Source: Yersinia enterocolitica
GTDB taxonomy: Bacteria > Pseudomonadota > Gammaproteobacteria > Enterobacterales > Enterobacteriaceae
Assembly (NCBI GenBank): GCA_002082245.2
Contig: NBTC02000002.1
Coordinates: forward strand, 3,286,001-3,350,000
Length of the DNA stretch: 64,000 bases
Direction: 5' to 3'
Position 1 is the first letter of the stretch, and each line of letters opens with the position of its first letter. Shown in pieces: positions 1-7,745 of the stretch. A program made the translations under genes and the position numbers. The notes beneath the pieces were generated by a model that was not told where the DNA came from, did no database searches, and was given only the letters and a program-made list of their open reading frames with translations.

Positions 1-1
1 C

Positions 2-1147
2 ACCCAAGAGCTGCAAGGGACCCACGCAGAAATCAATAATGCGCAATTGCAGTTAACTATTGCTGCCATTGCCGCACTGCTGTTTGGTCTATTGATTTCA
101 TGGCGCATGACCCGCCAGATCACGGTACCACTGCGCACCACACTGGCGATGGCAGAGCGCATTGCTACCGGTGATTTAACTGCGGCGACAACATCAAACC
201 GTACCGATGAGTTGGGCCTGTTGATGAATGCCGTCGCCCGGATGAATGAAAACCTGCGCGCCATGATTGATGAGATCCGCATTGGTGTCAGTCAGGTGTC
301 TCATGCCTCCGGCGAAATTGCTGCCGGTAATACCGATTTATCTTCCCGCACCGAACAGCAGGCTGCGGCTGTAGAGGAAACCGCTGCCAGCATGGAGCAG
401 TTGAATGCCACGGTTAAGCAGAATGCCGATAATGCCCACCATGCTAATCAACTGGCAACCGAGGCATCACAAACCGCACAACAGGGCGGTAAGCTGGTTA
501 ACGATGTGGTGCGCACCATGAACGATATCTCCGGTAGCTCCAAACGTATCTCTGAGATTACTTCAGTCATTAACAGTATTGCTTTCCAGACCAATATCTT
601 GGCCTTGAATGCTGCGGTTGAAGCCGCCCGCGCCGGCGAGCAAGGCCGTGGTTTTGCCGTTGTCGCCAGCGAAGTTCGCAATTTGGCACAACGCAGTGCA
701 CAAGCGGCGAAAGAAATTGAAGGCTTGATTGGCGAGTCAGTGACTCAGGTAAATGCCGGAACCACGTTGGTGCAAAATGCCGGGCAAACGATGGAGAATA
801 TTGTCCGCTCAGTGACCCATGTGCGCGATATTATGGCGGAAATTGCCTCAGCATCCGATGAGCAGAGCCGTGGTATCACGCAGGTTAGCCAGGCTATCTC
901 TGAAATGGACAGCACCACTCAGCAGAATGCGGCCCTGGTGGAAGAGTCTGCCGCCGCCGCCGACTCACTGGCTGAACAAGCCATTTTACTGGCACAGGCC
1001 GTCGCCGTGTTCCGCCTATCCGATGCAGAGGCAGAATCGGCACAGAAAAACGTCGGTGCATCCGTGGCACCTAAAAGTACCCCAACACCTCGCTCTGGCA
1101 CAGAAAGCAGTCGCACCACTCAGCACGATAATTGGGAAACCTTCTGA
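2..1147 (+). CDS. Methyl-accepting chemotaxis protein, 5' truncated by window edge
   Basis: The frame is open to the left edge, so only the C-terminal part is present. It begins inside a ligand domain, then shows a membrane segment ([12 protein letters not shown]), a HAMP linker ([18 protein letters not shown]) and a full cytoplasmic signalling domain with the conserved hairpin tip ([20 protein letters not shown]). It ends in NWETF, the pentapeptide that tethers CheR/CheB in high-abundance receptors. Chemoreceptors of this family sense periplasmic ligands and control CheA. The apparent TTG start at 47 lies just before the second membrane segment and is not the true start. The ligand cannot be read because the sensor domain is outside the window. 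Confidence 0.95.
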   Translation, partial: TQELQGTHAEINNAQLQLTIAAIAALLFGLLISWRMTRQITVPLRTTLAMAERIATGDLTAATTSNRTDELGLLMNAVARMNENLRAMIDEIRIGVSQVSHASGEIAAGNTDLSSRTEQQAAAVEETAASMEQLNATVKQNADNAHHANQLATEASQTAQQGGKLVNDVVRTMNDISGSSKRISEITSVINSIAFQTNILALNAAVEAARAGEQGRGFAVVASEVRNLAQRSAQAAKEIEGLIGESVTQVNAGTTLVQNAGQTMENIVRSVTHVRDIMAEIASASDEQSRGITQVSQAISEMDSTTQQNAALVEESAAAADSLAEQAILLAQAVAVFRLSDAEAESAQKNVGASVAPKSTPTPRSGTESSRTTQHDNWETF

Positions 1148-1170
1148 TTATCCGCTAAACCGCGTTACCC

Positions 1171-1201
1171 GGCAGGAGTAGCCAATGCGGTTACTCCTGC
1201 C
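1171..1201 (+). terminator. Hairpin after the chemoreceptor gene
   Basis: A perfect 10-bp inverted repeat, GGCAGGAGTA and TACTCCTGCC, with an 11-base loop, sits 24 bp after the stop codon. The T-rich tail is weak (TATCTCGTCGTTTCG), so it is a likely but not classic rho-independent terminator. Confidence 0.6.
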
Positions 1202-1308
1202 TATCTCGTCGTTTCGCTCAATCCTATCGATAACCTCTTTTACCTTGGAACCCTGCGGTCAGGCAGGGTATTCTGATTCTCCCTTCCCAACGCAGACAAG
1301 GAGAGCAG

Positions 1309-1980
1309 ATGAAGTATCCTCAGGTTTATATCGGTAAAATCGAGCCTTATAACGGCAGTTCCCCGAGCGCGATTGGTAAACGTCAGGTTCAGGGTGGCAT
1401 CATGCTCACGACGCTGGGATTGGAAGGGGATGAACAAGCCGAGACCCGCTTTCACGGTGGGCCGGACCGCGCCTTATGCCATTATCCACGAGAACACTAC
1501 TCCCACTGGATAGAGCGATTCCCTGCACAGGAAGATATTTTCGCAGCACCAGCCTATGGCGAAAATATCTCAACCCTCGGCATGACGGAACAAAATGTCT
1601 ATATGGGGGATATCTACCGCTGGGGAGGGGCAATCATTCAGGTGACTCAACCGCGTTCACCTTGTTACAAGCTCAACTTCCATTTCGCTATCGAGGAGAT
1701 GTCGGCACTGATGCAGCAGACCGGTTATTGCGGCTGGCTGTATCGCGTAATTTCCACCGGTATTGTTAGTGAGGGCCATGCATTAGAGCTGTTGGCGCGC
1801 ACCAGTGATATCTCGGTGGCAGAAGCGATTGCCATCGCCTGGCATATGCCTTTCGATAAAGAACAGTATCACCGCTTGCTGGCTGTATCAGGATTATCCA
1901 CCAGTTGGAGTAAAACTATGCTAACGCGTCTTTCGCAAGGAAAGATCGAGGATTTCAATCGGCGGTTATTAGGTTCTTGA
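1309..1980 (+). CDS. yiiM: MOSC-domain protein YiiM (6-N-hydroxylaminopurine reductase type)
   Basis: The 223-residue product is full length for YiiM. The family is a stand-alone molybdenum-cofactor MOSC protein which in E. coli helps detoxify N-hydroxylated purine bases such as 6-hydroxylaminopurine. Visible signatures are the N-terminal beta strand block, GLEGDEQAETRFHGG near residue 45, and PRSPCYKLN near residue 115, where the conserved cysteine thought to coordinate molybdenum lies. A strong ribosome site AAGGAGAG precedes the ATG at 1309. It is transcribed alone, between the chemoreceptor and vapBC. Downstream at 1981-2003 lies a short TGTATTA/TAATACA inverted repeat. Confidence 0.9.
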   Translation: MKYPQVYIGKIEPYNGSSPSAIGKRQVQGGIMLTTLGLEGDEQAETRFHGGPDRALCHYPREHYSHWIERFPAQEDIFAAPAYGENISTLGMTEQNVYMGDIYRWGGAIIQVTQPRSPCYKLNFHFAIEEMSALMQQTGYCGWLYRVISTGIVSEGHALELLARTSDISVAEAIAIAWHMPFDKEQYHRLLAVSGLSTSWSKTMLTRLSQGKIEDFNRRLLGS

Positions 1981-2123
1981 TGTATTAATTATCAAATAAT
2001 ACAACACACGATCTTGCCAAGGACGGCAAGTTATATGAAAGAGCAGTAATTAAATAGGTAATTTTAATCACCACCTTGAATATATGATTGGGTTGTATTT
2101 GTAAATTTTATTAGAAATGATGA

Positions 2124-2543
2124 TTATTTACTCCAATCCTCAATTCGCAGCTTTTTAACTCTTTCAAACTCTCTAATGTTATTAGTCACTAATATTGCTC
2201 CAGCCGAAATTGCGTGTCCGGCTATTGCTGCATCATTTCCGCCAATTGGCGTACCCTGCTTTGCCAGCTCAACTTTAATATTAGTGGTAGCATCTACAGC
2301 CGCTGCATCCCACGACAAGATAGCATCTAATCGTTTCACAAATTCATCTACTAAATAGTTATGTTTCGGTGATGCTTTCTTACCAATTGCACCAAACCGC
2401 ATTTCTGAGTATGTAATGGCTGAAACGACTATTTTATTCTGATGCTCAATACACTGTTGTAATTTTATAATTAATTCAGCAGGGCGTTCCCGCATAATAA
2501 AAGAGCAAATATTCGTATCGAGCATATATATTCTTTTCATCAT
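2124..2543 (-). CDS. vapC: VapC toxin, PIN-domain tRNA(fMet)-type endonuclease
   Basis: A 139-residue PIN-domain ribonuclease. The acidic catalytic residues are in place: Asp9 in MLDTN, Glu47 in YSEMRFG, Asp104 in GGNDAAIAGHA, and an acidic or asparagine position near TNNIREF. Close VapC homologues in enterobacteria cleave initiator tRNA(fMet) in the anticodon loop and stop translation when the antitoxin is degraded. The target here is inferred from family resemblance. It overlaps vapB by 4 bp (ATGA), the usual type II arrangement for coupled translation. The tandem ATG ATG leaves the start uncertain by one codon. Confidence 0.9.
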   Translation of the reverse strand: MMKRIYMLDTNICSFIMRERPAELIIKLQQCIEHQNKIVVSAITYSEMRFGAIGKKASPKHNYLVDEFVKRLDAILSWDAAAVDATTNIKVELAKQGTPIGGNDAAIAGHAISAGAILVTNNIREFERVKKLRIEDWSK

Positions 2544-2767
2544 AATTCGAAGCGTCCCTCTTCGATAACGTCTTGTCTTTCCGTAAGAAAATCGTTATCC
2601 GCTTTATCTTCATCCATGAATGATACCCATGTAGGGCGGATAGGTCTTAAAATGATATTATCGCCATCTTTGAGTATTTCCAGTTCGGTGACACCCGCAA
2701 AGTCCATATCTTTTGGTAAACGTATTGCCCGATTTTGGCCATTTTTGAAAATAGAGACTGTTCTCAT
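2540..2767 (-). CDS. vapB: VapB antitoxin, AbrB-type
   Basis: A 75-residue antitoxin. The N-terminal half (residues 1-45) has the SpoVT/AbrB swapped-hairpin pattern, with FKNGQNRAIRLPKDM as the DNA-contacting loop and strand. The acidic C-terminal tail (DEDKADNDFLTERQD) is the part expected to thread into the VapC active site. It is the first gene of a two-gene operon. A ribosome site AGGAG lies 8 bases before the ATG. Autoregulation by the VapBC complex is expected for the family and is supported by the palindrome placed between its promoter elements. Confidence 0.9.
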   Translation of the reverse strand: MRTVSIFKNGQNRAIRLPKDMDFAGVTELEILKDGDNIILRPIRPTWVSFMDEDKADNDFLTERQDVIEEGRFEL

Positions 2768-2798
2768 ATTTTTACTCCTGATAATCGTGTCACTAAAG

Positions 2799-2826
2799 AC
2801 ACTAGCATATGCTTAGCATATGTCAA
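2799..2826 (-). promoter_or_regulatory. vapBC promoter with overlapping operator palindrome
   Basis: On the minus strand a consensus -35 TTGACA (2821-2826) is followed after 16 bases by TAGTGT (2799-2804) as a plausible -10. The spacer holds an almost perfect 17-bp palindrome, CATATGCTTAGCATATG (2806-2822), which is well placed to be the VapBC autoregulatory operator. Confidence 0.6.
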
Positions 2827-2847
2827 GAGAGATGAAAACCCACAACA

Positions 2848-2879
2848 AACCGGGTAGCGGCCATGCCACACACCCGGTT
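2848..2879 (-). terminator. Hairpin between yibL and vapB
   Basis: An 8-bp inverted repeat AACCGGGT/ACCCGGTT encloses a 16-base loop, 17 bp past the yibL stop. On the minus strand it is followed by a loosely T-rich stretch. It probably ends yibL transcription and lies upstream of the vapBC promoter. Confidence 0.5.
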
Positions 2880-2895
2880 ATTTCGAAAGTCGCAA

Positions 2896-3252
2896 TTAGA
2901 ACGCTTTTTTCGCGTAGCCGGTCACTTCTTTCAAGCCCATCTCACGGCCTAATGCCGTCATTGGGTGTACCACCACAATACCGCGTACCGCTTTCTTCAG
3001 CGTGCCCATATCCGCCTGCTCTTTTTTAGTAATAGCACGGCTGAACGGCAGTTGAGCTAGCTTTTGTGCTTCAGCACTCAGGTTTTTAACCCGCACTTCT
3101 TTCAGGCGCTGAATTTCAGCCGCCAGTTTCTCTTTTTCTTTCATATGCTGCGCGATCAAATCCATATTACCCTGTTGGATCACGGTAGGGTCTTTGTGGT
3201 TCAACGCATCCAGCATATCGCTTAGACGTTTGATTTCTGCATGTTCTTTCAT
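2896..3252 (-). CDS. yibL: YibL family ribosome-associated protein
   Basis: The 118-residue product matches YibL of enterobacteria in length and sequence ([20 protein letters not shown] at the start). YibL is a small soluble protein reported to associate with ribosomes, with no proven function. The first half (residues 1-75) is heptad-like and rich in Lys, Glu and Leu, as expected for a coiled coil. The second half carries a conserved [20 protein letters not shown] segment. In E. coli it lies just downstream of the mtl operon. Here a regulator/exporter pair (3345-5654) has been placed between mtlR and yibL. Confidence 0.85.
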   Translation of the reverse strand: MKEHAEIKRLSDMLDALNHKDPTVIQQGNMDLIAQHMKEKEKLAAEIQRLKEVRVKNLSAEAQKLAQLPFSRAITKKEQADMGTLKKAVRGIVVVHPMTALGREMGLKEVTGYAKKAF

Positions 3253-3344
3253 AGTATTGGCCCGTACATGCCACTGATGGGCACGATATTTCGCTAAAGT
3301 TGGGGATAGGATAGCACTGATTGTGCATCAAGATAGAGAGTGTA

Positions 3345-4826
3345 TCAGGATGCGTGCTTTTCAGCAGCAGCCTCCTGTATTGGTTGCCACTGCATGCCGG
3401 CCGGTAGGCTGCTAATTTCACAAGCAACCTCCCCGAGCCTGACCAAAGCTTGGGTATAGTGGTGGTTGAACGGATAACAGCACGAGAGGCGAAAAGCATT
3501 ACGATAGCGGCCACTCGGCGAGTAAAGCGTACCGGGGGTCAGGCATATCTGTTCTTGTAGCAATTGATGAAATAGCGCCACGGTATCGACACAGGCAGGG
3601 AACTCGACCCAGAAAACAAAACCCCCTGCTGGTTGGGTCACTTTGGTCCCACGAGGGAAGTACTGTGCAATGAGTTGCTGCGCCTGTTGTACTTGTTGCG
3701 CATAACGGCGCCGTAGCCCGCGCAGGTGGTGGTCGTAACCGCCAGACTCCAGAAACAGTGCCAGTGTTTCTGATAATAACGCCGGTTCCGCCATCGACGA
3801 CACCGCTTTGAGCTTATGTAATGCCTCAGCGAAGCGGCCACCATCAATCCAGCCGATACGGAAGTCTGGGGCCAGTGTTTTGGTGAAGCTGGAACAGAAC
3901 AGCACCCAACCGTCGCGGTCAAAGGCTTTTACCGCTGGGGACAAAGTAGAACCGAATTGTATTTCTGCATATAAGCCATCTTCTATCAGCGGCACCTGAT
4001 GATCGTTCATCAACTGTGCCAGGCGCTTTTTCGCCGCCAGTGGCATCGTAAAACCTAACGGATTCTGCACCGTTGGCATAGCGATCAATGCATTCAACCG
4101 CCCCTCCTGAAGCAGTAACTCCAACACATCCAACGATAAACCTTGCTGTGGATCGGTTGGAATCTCCACGGTTTTCAGGCCAAGGCTGGCAAGTAATGGC
4201 ATCAGATAGAAATAGGTTGGCGATTCCAGCCCGACACAATCACCCGGTTTGGTGGTGACCCGCAACGCTAACTGCAACGCCTCCATACAACCATGCGTAA
4301 TAGTGATATCTGCCGGATTAGCCAGCATCCCTAGGGTCATGGCGCGGCGGGCGATTTGCTGACGCAGGCGCTGGCATCCTGGTGGCAACGCGTACTGACT
4401 GATTAACTGCGGCTCACGACGCAATAGTGATGCCATGATGCGGCCCAACTTGGCGCTGGGGTAAAAATCCGCCGTTTGTGGACAGGCGAGCGAGATATTG
4501 GTAAAGCGAGGGTTTTGTTGTGCGGCAAATACCGTATCAATTAAATCCAGCACCTCATTTACCGGTTTGCCGACTGTCGCTGTTGGCACCACCGCCGTTG
4601 ACGGACTACAAACATAAAACCCTGACTGCGGACGCGCTTCAATCAAGCCTCGATCCTCCAGCGTACGGTAAGCTGCCACCACCGTATTGATACTCACCTG
4701 ATGGTTTTTGGCGTAACCGCGCACTGATGGCAGGCGGCTACCCGCCAGCAAACTGCCTTTCTTAATGGCCTGCGCCAGATTGTCAGCCACTTGCAAGTAG
4801 CGAATTTCATTCATAACAACGGGCAT
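3345..4826 (-). CDS. MocR-type transcriptional regulator (GntR HTH + aminotransferase domain)
   Basis: The 493-residue product is a fusion of a winged HTH of the GntR family (residues 1-75, with SRLPSVRGYAKNHQVSINTV as the recognition helix region) and a fold-type I aminotransferase domain. The PLP lysine is in SSFTKTLAPDF. This resembles YdcR/PdxR-like MocR proteins, which bind an amino-acid/PLP aldimine or PLP and regulate a neighbouring gene. It is divergent from a LysE/RhtB exporter, and a perfect inverted repeat lies between them, so the exporter is the likely target. The start at ATG 4826 is chosen because GGAGA lies 8 bases upstream. An in-frame TTG at 4850 has no ribosome site. Confidence 0.85.
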   Translation of the reverse strand: MPVVMNEIRYLQVADNLAQAIKKGSLLAGSRLPSVRGYAKNHQVSINTVVAAYRTLEDRGLIEARPQSGFYVCSPSTAVVPTATVGKPVNEVLDLIDTVFAAQQNPRFTNISLACPQTADFYPSAKLGRIMASLLRREPQLISQYALPPGCQRLRQQIARRAMTLGMLANPADITITHGCMEALQLALRVTTKPGDCVGLESPTYFYLMPLLASLGLKTVEIPTDPQQGLSLDVLELLLQEGRLNALIAMPTVQNPLGFTMPLAAKKRLAQLMNDHQVPLIEDGLYAEIQFGSTLSPAVKAFDRDGWVLFCSSFTKTLAPDFRIGWIDGGRFAEALHKLKAVSSMAEPALLSETLALFLESGGYDHHLRGLRRRYAQQVQQAQQLIAQYFPRGTKVTQPAGGFVFWVEFPACVDTVALFHQLLQEQICLTPGTLYSPSGRYRNAFRLSCCYPFNHHYTQALVRLGEVACEISSLPAGMQWQPIQEAAAEKHAS

Positions 4827-4850
4827 GGTGACAGTTCTCCGCAGGTTCAA

Positions 4851-4884
4851 TGGGTACAGTTAAATCTTATACAAACTGTACCCA
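4851..4884. promoter_or_regulatory. Perfect 10-bp inverted repeat, putative MocR operator
   Basis: TGGGTACAGT (4851-4860) and ACTGTACCCA (4875-4884) are exact reverse complements separated by 14 bases. The element starts 25 bp upstream of the MocR-type ATG and lies in the divergent promoter region shared with the exporter. Operators of MocR proteins often contain repeated half-sites, so autoregulation and control of the exporter are inferred. Confidence 0.6.
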
Positions 4885-4963
4885 CAACAATAGATAACTT
4901 CTGCTTCTGACGCCATAGCGGATTGCTGTTTATGCTGAATCTCTCGATAACATCAATAATATA

Positions 4964-5036
4964 ATACCCACAGTAATTGGAGTTGCAGGTAGGCAACAAG
5001 CTTACTCACCCGTGCAGCTTCAAGTACGAAAGGGGA
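4964..5036. repeat. Internally deleted ERIC element
   Basis: The left end (TAATTGGAGTTGCAGGTAGG, 4974-4993) and the right end (GCAGCTTCAAGTACGAA, from 5014) match the two termini of the ERIC copies elsewhere in the window. The central hairpin core is missing, leaving about 70 bp. Its right edge runs into the AGGGGAGG ribosome site of the next gene. Confidence 0.65.
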
Positions 5037-5045
5037 GGATATCCC

Positions 5046-5654
5046 ATGCTAGACAGTGCTTTCATCAGTTACGTTACCGTTATGTCGATCACTCCAGGCC
5101 CAAATAACCTGTTATTAGCTGCATCTGGTGTCAATTTTGGCTTACGTCGTACCTTCCCAATGATGTTGGGGATTACCTTTGGCTGCGCGTTGCAATGCGC
5201 ATTAATGACCACATTGTTGGCATTAATTCTCAGTTGGCTGGGGGTAATTCGCTTGCCACTGGTGACGCTGGGATGTGCATATTTATTCTGGTTATCGTGG
5301 AAAATTTTTAATTCCGGTAGCCCGAAGTCAAGAGATGGCCAGCAACCAATGGGGTTTATCCAGGGGGCTTTATTCCAGGCCATTAATCCAAAGGCTTGGC
5401 TGATGGCTATGAATGTCGCCATCTTATTTACACCACGTGAAGGTGCTACGCTGAGCCATACCCTACTGATTGTTAGTGGTTTTGCTCTGTTAAATCTGCC
5501 TTGTGTGGCCGTTTGGGCGGTGATGGGGGATCAGTTACGCCATGCGTTACGGGTTAACTGGAAACTACGATTATTCAATGGAGTGATGGGGGGCTTGATG
5601 GCAATAACAGCATTGTGGCTGTTAGTTGACGAATGGCTCAGTGTGTTGCCGTAA
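5046..5654 (+). CDS. LysE/RhtB family amino-acid exporter
   Basis: The 202-residue product is full length for the RhtB/LysE family of six-helix exporters, which remove amino acids or analogues across the inner membrane. The diagnostic N-terminal motif TPGPNNLLLAASGVNFG follows the first helix, and later segments QAINPKAWLMAMNVA and the C-terminal hydrophobic helix agree. A longer frame begins at 4977, but it starts inside an ERIC remnant. ATG 5046 has a strong AGGGGAGG 7 bases upstream, so it is preferred. Divergence from a MocR-type regulator suggests induction by its own substrate. The substrate is not identifiable from sequence. Confidence 0.9.
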   Translation: MLDSAFISYVTVMSITPGPNNLLLAASGVNFGLRRTFPMMLGITFGCALQCALMTTLLALILSWLGVIRLPLVTLGCAYLFWLSWKIFNSGSPKSRDGQQPMGFIQGALFQAINPKAWLMAMNVAILFTPREGATLSHTLLIVSGFALLNLPCVAVWAVMGDQLRHALRVNWKLRLFNGVMGGLMAITALWLLVDEWLSVLP

Positions 5655-5655
5655 C

Positions 5656-6210
5656 TCAGGCATGGCCGAGTGGTGACAGCTTGGAAACCTGTTTTAAGCT
5701 GATGCGGGAGAGCAATTCTGTAATCGAGAGCACCATGGTGGAACGCACCATTTGCTGATAACGCTGGCGTTGCATGGCAATCAGCGACGCGTCTGCTTCA
5801 TCCGGGCGCAGGAAAGTGGGCACTGGCGGCAATTCAGCCACACAATGTAATTCACCAAATGGCCCGAGGATTTCGTCATCAGTAAAGCGATACTCGGTGC
5901 CATCATGGTTTAACTCCTCACGAAGCGCCATCAATAGCTCAGCATCTTCGTATTCATGACGGGTGATCACACCCAAGGCATAAACCAACTTTAGTCGCAC
6001 AGATAGCTCACCAAGCGGCCCATCGCCAACCAGCAATGGCTCCACGGCATATTTCACCGCATAGTCATCTTTACGAAAAACCTGCACCACGAGAATATTC
6101 AGCGCTTCTGCCAATAATTCGACAGCAGCCATCAGGAAACTCCGAACGGTCTTGCCTGCGTTCAGATGCTCAAGTACCCGATTCTCAAATGCCTGTGTTT
6201 TTTCAATCAT
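5656..6210 (-). CDS. mtlR: Mannitol operon repressor MtlR
   Basis: This 184-residue protein is the third gene of the mannitol operon and matches MtlR throughout. MtlR proteins are all-helical and lack a recognisable DNA-binding motif. They reduce mtl expression in the absence of mannitol, and structural work on the family questions direct DNA binding. Conserved segments include KTVRSFLMAAVELLAEALN and LVYALGVITRHEYEDAELL. It lies 308 bp downstream of mtlD, and an ERIC element fills that gap. The stop codon lies immediately beside the stop of the convergent exporter (5654), so the two transcripts must overlap at their 3' ends. Confidence 0.92.
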   Translation of the reverse strand: MIEKTQAFENRVLEHLNAGKTVRSFLMAAVELLAEALNILVVQVFRKDDYAVKYAVEPLLVGDGPLGELSVRLKLVYALGVITRHEYEDAELLMALREELNHDGTEYRFTDDEILGPFGELHCVAELPPVPTFLRPDEADASLIAMQRQRYQQMVRSTMVLSITELLSRISLKQVSKLSPLGHA

Positions 6211-6282
6211 CGCTTGTCACTGAGGTGGTTTCAGAATATCGGGCTACGAAAAGATAAATACCGCGCAATCTGACACGGTATT

Positions 6283-6484
6283 TATCCCCGTCATACTTCA
6301 AGCCGCATGTGCGTTGGCTACGTTCAATAACCCGAATCACTTGACTGCGTAAGCTCATCGGGATTAATGAGCCTCATCCTGGAGGCTCACCCTACGGGCT
6401 AGCATAAATGCTGTACAAATCGGTTCCCGACCGATTTGTATCTCGCTTGTCGCCTTCCCGCAACTCGAATTATTTAGGGTATAT
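6283..6484. repeat. ERIC element with internal insertion
   Basis: About 200 bp between mtlD and mtlR. The ends are CCCCGTCATACTTCAAGC and CGAATTATTTAGGGTATA, the classic ERIC termini. The core ACTTGACTGCGTAAGCTCAT is recognisable. About 70 bp (TGAGCCTCATCC to GATTTGTATCTC) is inserted at the site used in other Yersinia ERIC copies. It is transcribed within the mtl operon and could fold in the mRNA, affecting mtlR levels. Confidence 0.85.
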
Positions 6485-6518
6485 CACCTAACGCAAACTC
6501 ATTTTGTTCATCACAAAA

Positions 6519-7682
6519 TTAGTGCGTCAGCTTGTCCTGCATGGCGTTATACACACTCACCGCCTGTTCGACAACCTCGCCATCAGCGGGTAAGCCTGAA
6601 ATTTGCGCCAAAGCAGCTTTCGGCCCCAATTTCGCCAGTAATTCAACCAACTCCTGAGCTTGTGAGTCTTGCTCACTGCGATAACTCATGGCCGCCGCAA
6701 TACCGGTTACCAGATTGGTGTGTGGCAGTTGATACTCAAGTGTACCCAATAGCGGTTTGATCAATCGATCACCGGCACTCAGTTTACGCAGTGGCTGACG
6801 GCCAACACGTTCAACATCGTCATGCAGGTAAGGGTTCTCAAAACGGGAGATGATTTTATTGATATAAGCGGCATGTTTTTGTGGATCAAAAGCATAGCGT
6901 TTAATCAGCACTGCACCGCTCTCTTCCATCGCGCCTTTCACTGTCTGGCGTACTGCTGGGTCCAGAATGGCATCACGGATGGTTTGATGGCCGGCCAGTT
7001 GCCCCAGATAGGCCGTTATCGCATGACCGGTGTTCAGGGTGAAGAGTTTACGCTCCACAAACGCCATTAGGTTGTCGGTCAACTCCATACCTGCAATTTC
7101 CGGTGGCGGCCCTTTGAACTGGGTACCATCAACAATCCACTCACTGAAGGTCTCTACCGTCACTGCCAGAATATCTGTACTGCCCGCTTCTGATGGCGGC
7201 ACAATACGGTCTACCGCGGAATCTACGAAACCGACATGTTGCTCAACCCACGCTTGTTCACTTTCCGGTAACGCAGCGAAGACATGCTGTTTTAACTGGC
7301 TGGTACCGCGCACCATATTCTCACAGGCGATAATATTCAGCGGACGAGTATTACCTTGTTGATGACGAGCGACTAAGCCTTGTGCCACGGTGCCGGCAAT
7401 ACGTGCCAGAATCTGCGGTCCAACAGCGGTGGTGACAATATCGGCATCAGCAATCAGCGCCACCACGTCTGGGCTACTACTGTTTACTGCACTCACGTTT
7501 TTGACTTCTTCAACCCGCGCCTGCTCACCAACCACATTGACCTGATAACTTTTACGTTTATTCAGTTCGTCCAGCAGCGGCTGGTTAACATCTGCGAAGG
7601 TCAGTTGCGCACCGGCATCAGCAAGAAGTTTACCAATGAAGCCCCGGCCAATGTTACCTGCGCCAAAATGTAATGCTTTCAT
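6519..7682 (-). CDS. mtlD: Mannitol-1-phosphate 5-dehydrogenase
   Basis: A 387-residue cytoplasmic enzyme that oxidises mannitol-1-phosphate, made by MtlA, to fructose-6-phosphate with NAD+. The N-terminal Rossmann motif is [20 protein letters not shown]. The polyol dehydrogenase catalytic lysine region ([18 protein letters not shown]) is present. The start is taken at ATG 7682, giving the family N-terminus [11 protein letters not shown] 13-codon extension to 7721 would run into the hairpin between mtlA and mtlD. It is the second gene of the operon, 63 bp from the mtlA stop. Length is normal (E. coli 382). Confidence 0.97.
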   Translation of the reverse strand: MKALHFGAGNIGRGFIGKLLADAGAQLTFADVNQPLLDELNKRKSYQVNVVGEQARVEEVKNVSAVNSSSPDVVALIADADIVTTAVGPQILARIAGTVAQGLVARHQQGNTRPLNIIACENMVRGTSQLKQHVFAALPESEQAWVEQHVGFVDSAVDRIVPPSEAGSTDILAVTVETFSEWIVDGTQFKGPPPEIAGMELTDNLMAFVERKLFTLNTGHAITAYLGQLAGHQTIRDAILDPAVRQTVKGAMEESGAVLIKRYAFDPQKHAAYINKIISRFENPYLHDDVERVGRQPLRKLSAGDRLIKPLLGTLEYQLPHTNLVTGIAAAMSYRSEQDSQAQELVELLAKLGPKAALAQISGLPADGEVVEQAVSVYNAMQDKLTH

Positions 7683-7704
7683 ATTCGTTACCTTTTGCTG
7701 TAGA

Positions 7705-7728
7705 AGGGCCGTTTCTCCCAACGGCCCT
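7705..7728 (-). terminator. Intercistronic hairpin mtlA-mtlD
   Basis: A perfect 9-bp inverted repeat AGGGCCGTT/AACGGCCCT with a 6-base loop (CTCCC region) lies between mtlA and mtlD. It has no T-tract in the direction of transcription. It may stabilise the 3' end of mtlA mRNA or reduce read-through, giving less mtlD than mtlA. Confidence 0.45.
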
Positions 7729-7745
7729 ATTCAGTTATTGCTGGG

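Noticed and set aside
2896..3514. A 115-codon minus-strand frame at 3167-3514 overlapping yibL and the MocR gene
   Set aside because: It overlaps two well-supported genes in another frame and has no family resemblance.
4977..5045. N-terminal extension of the LysE/RhtB exporter
   Set aside because: The extra 23 codons come from an ERIC remnant and do not resemble the family, whose conserved start follows the ribosome site at 5031-5038.
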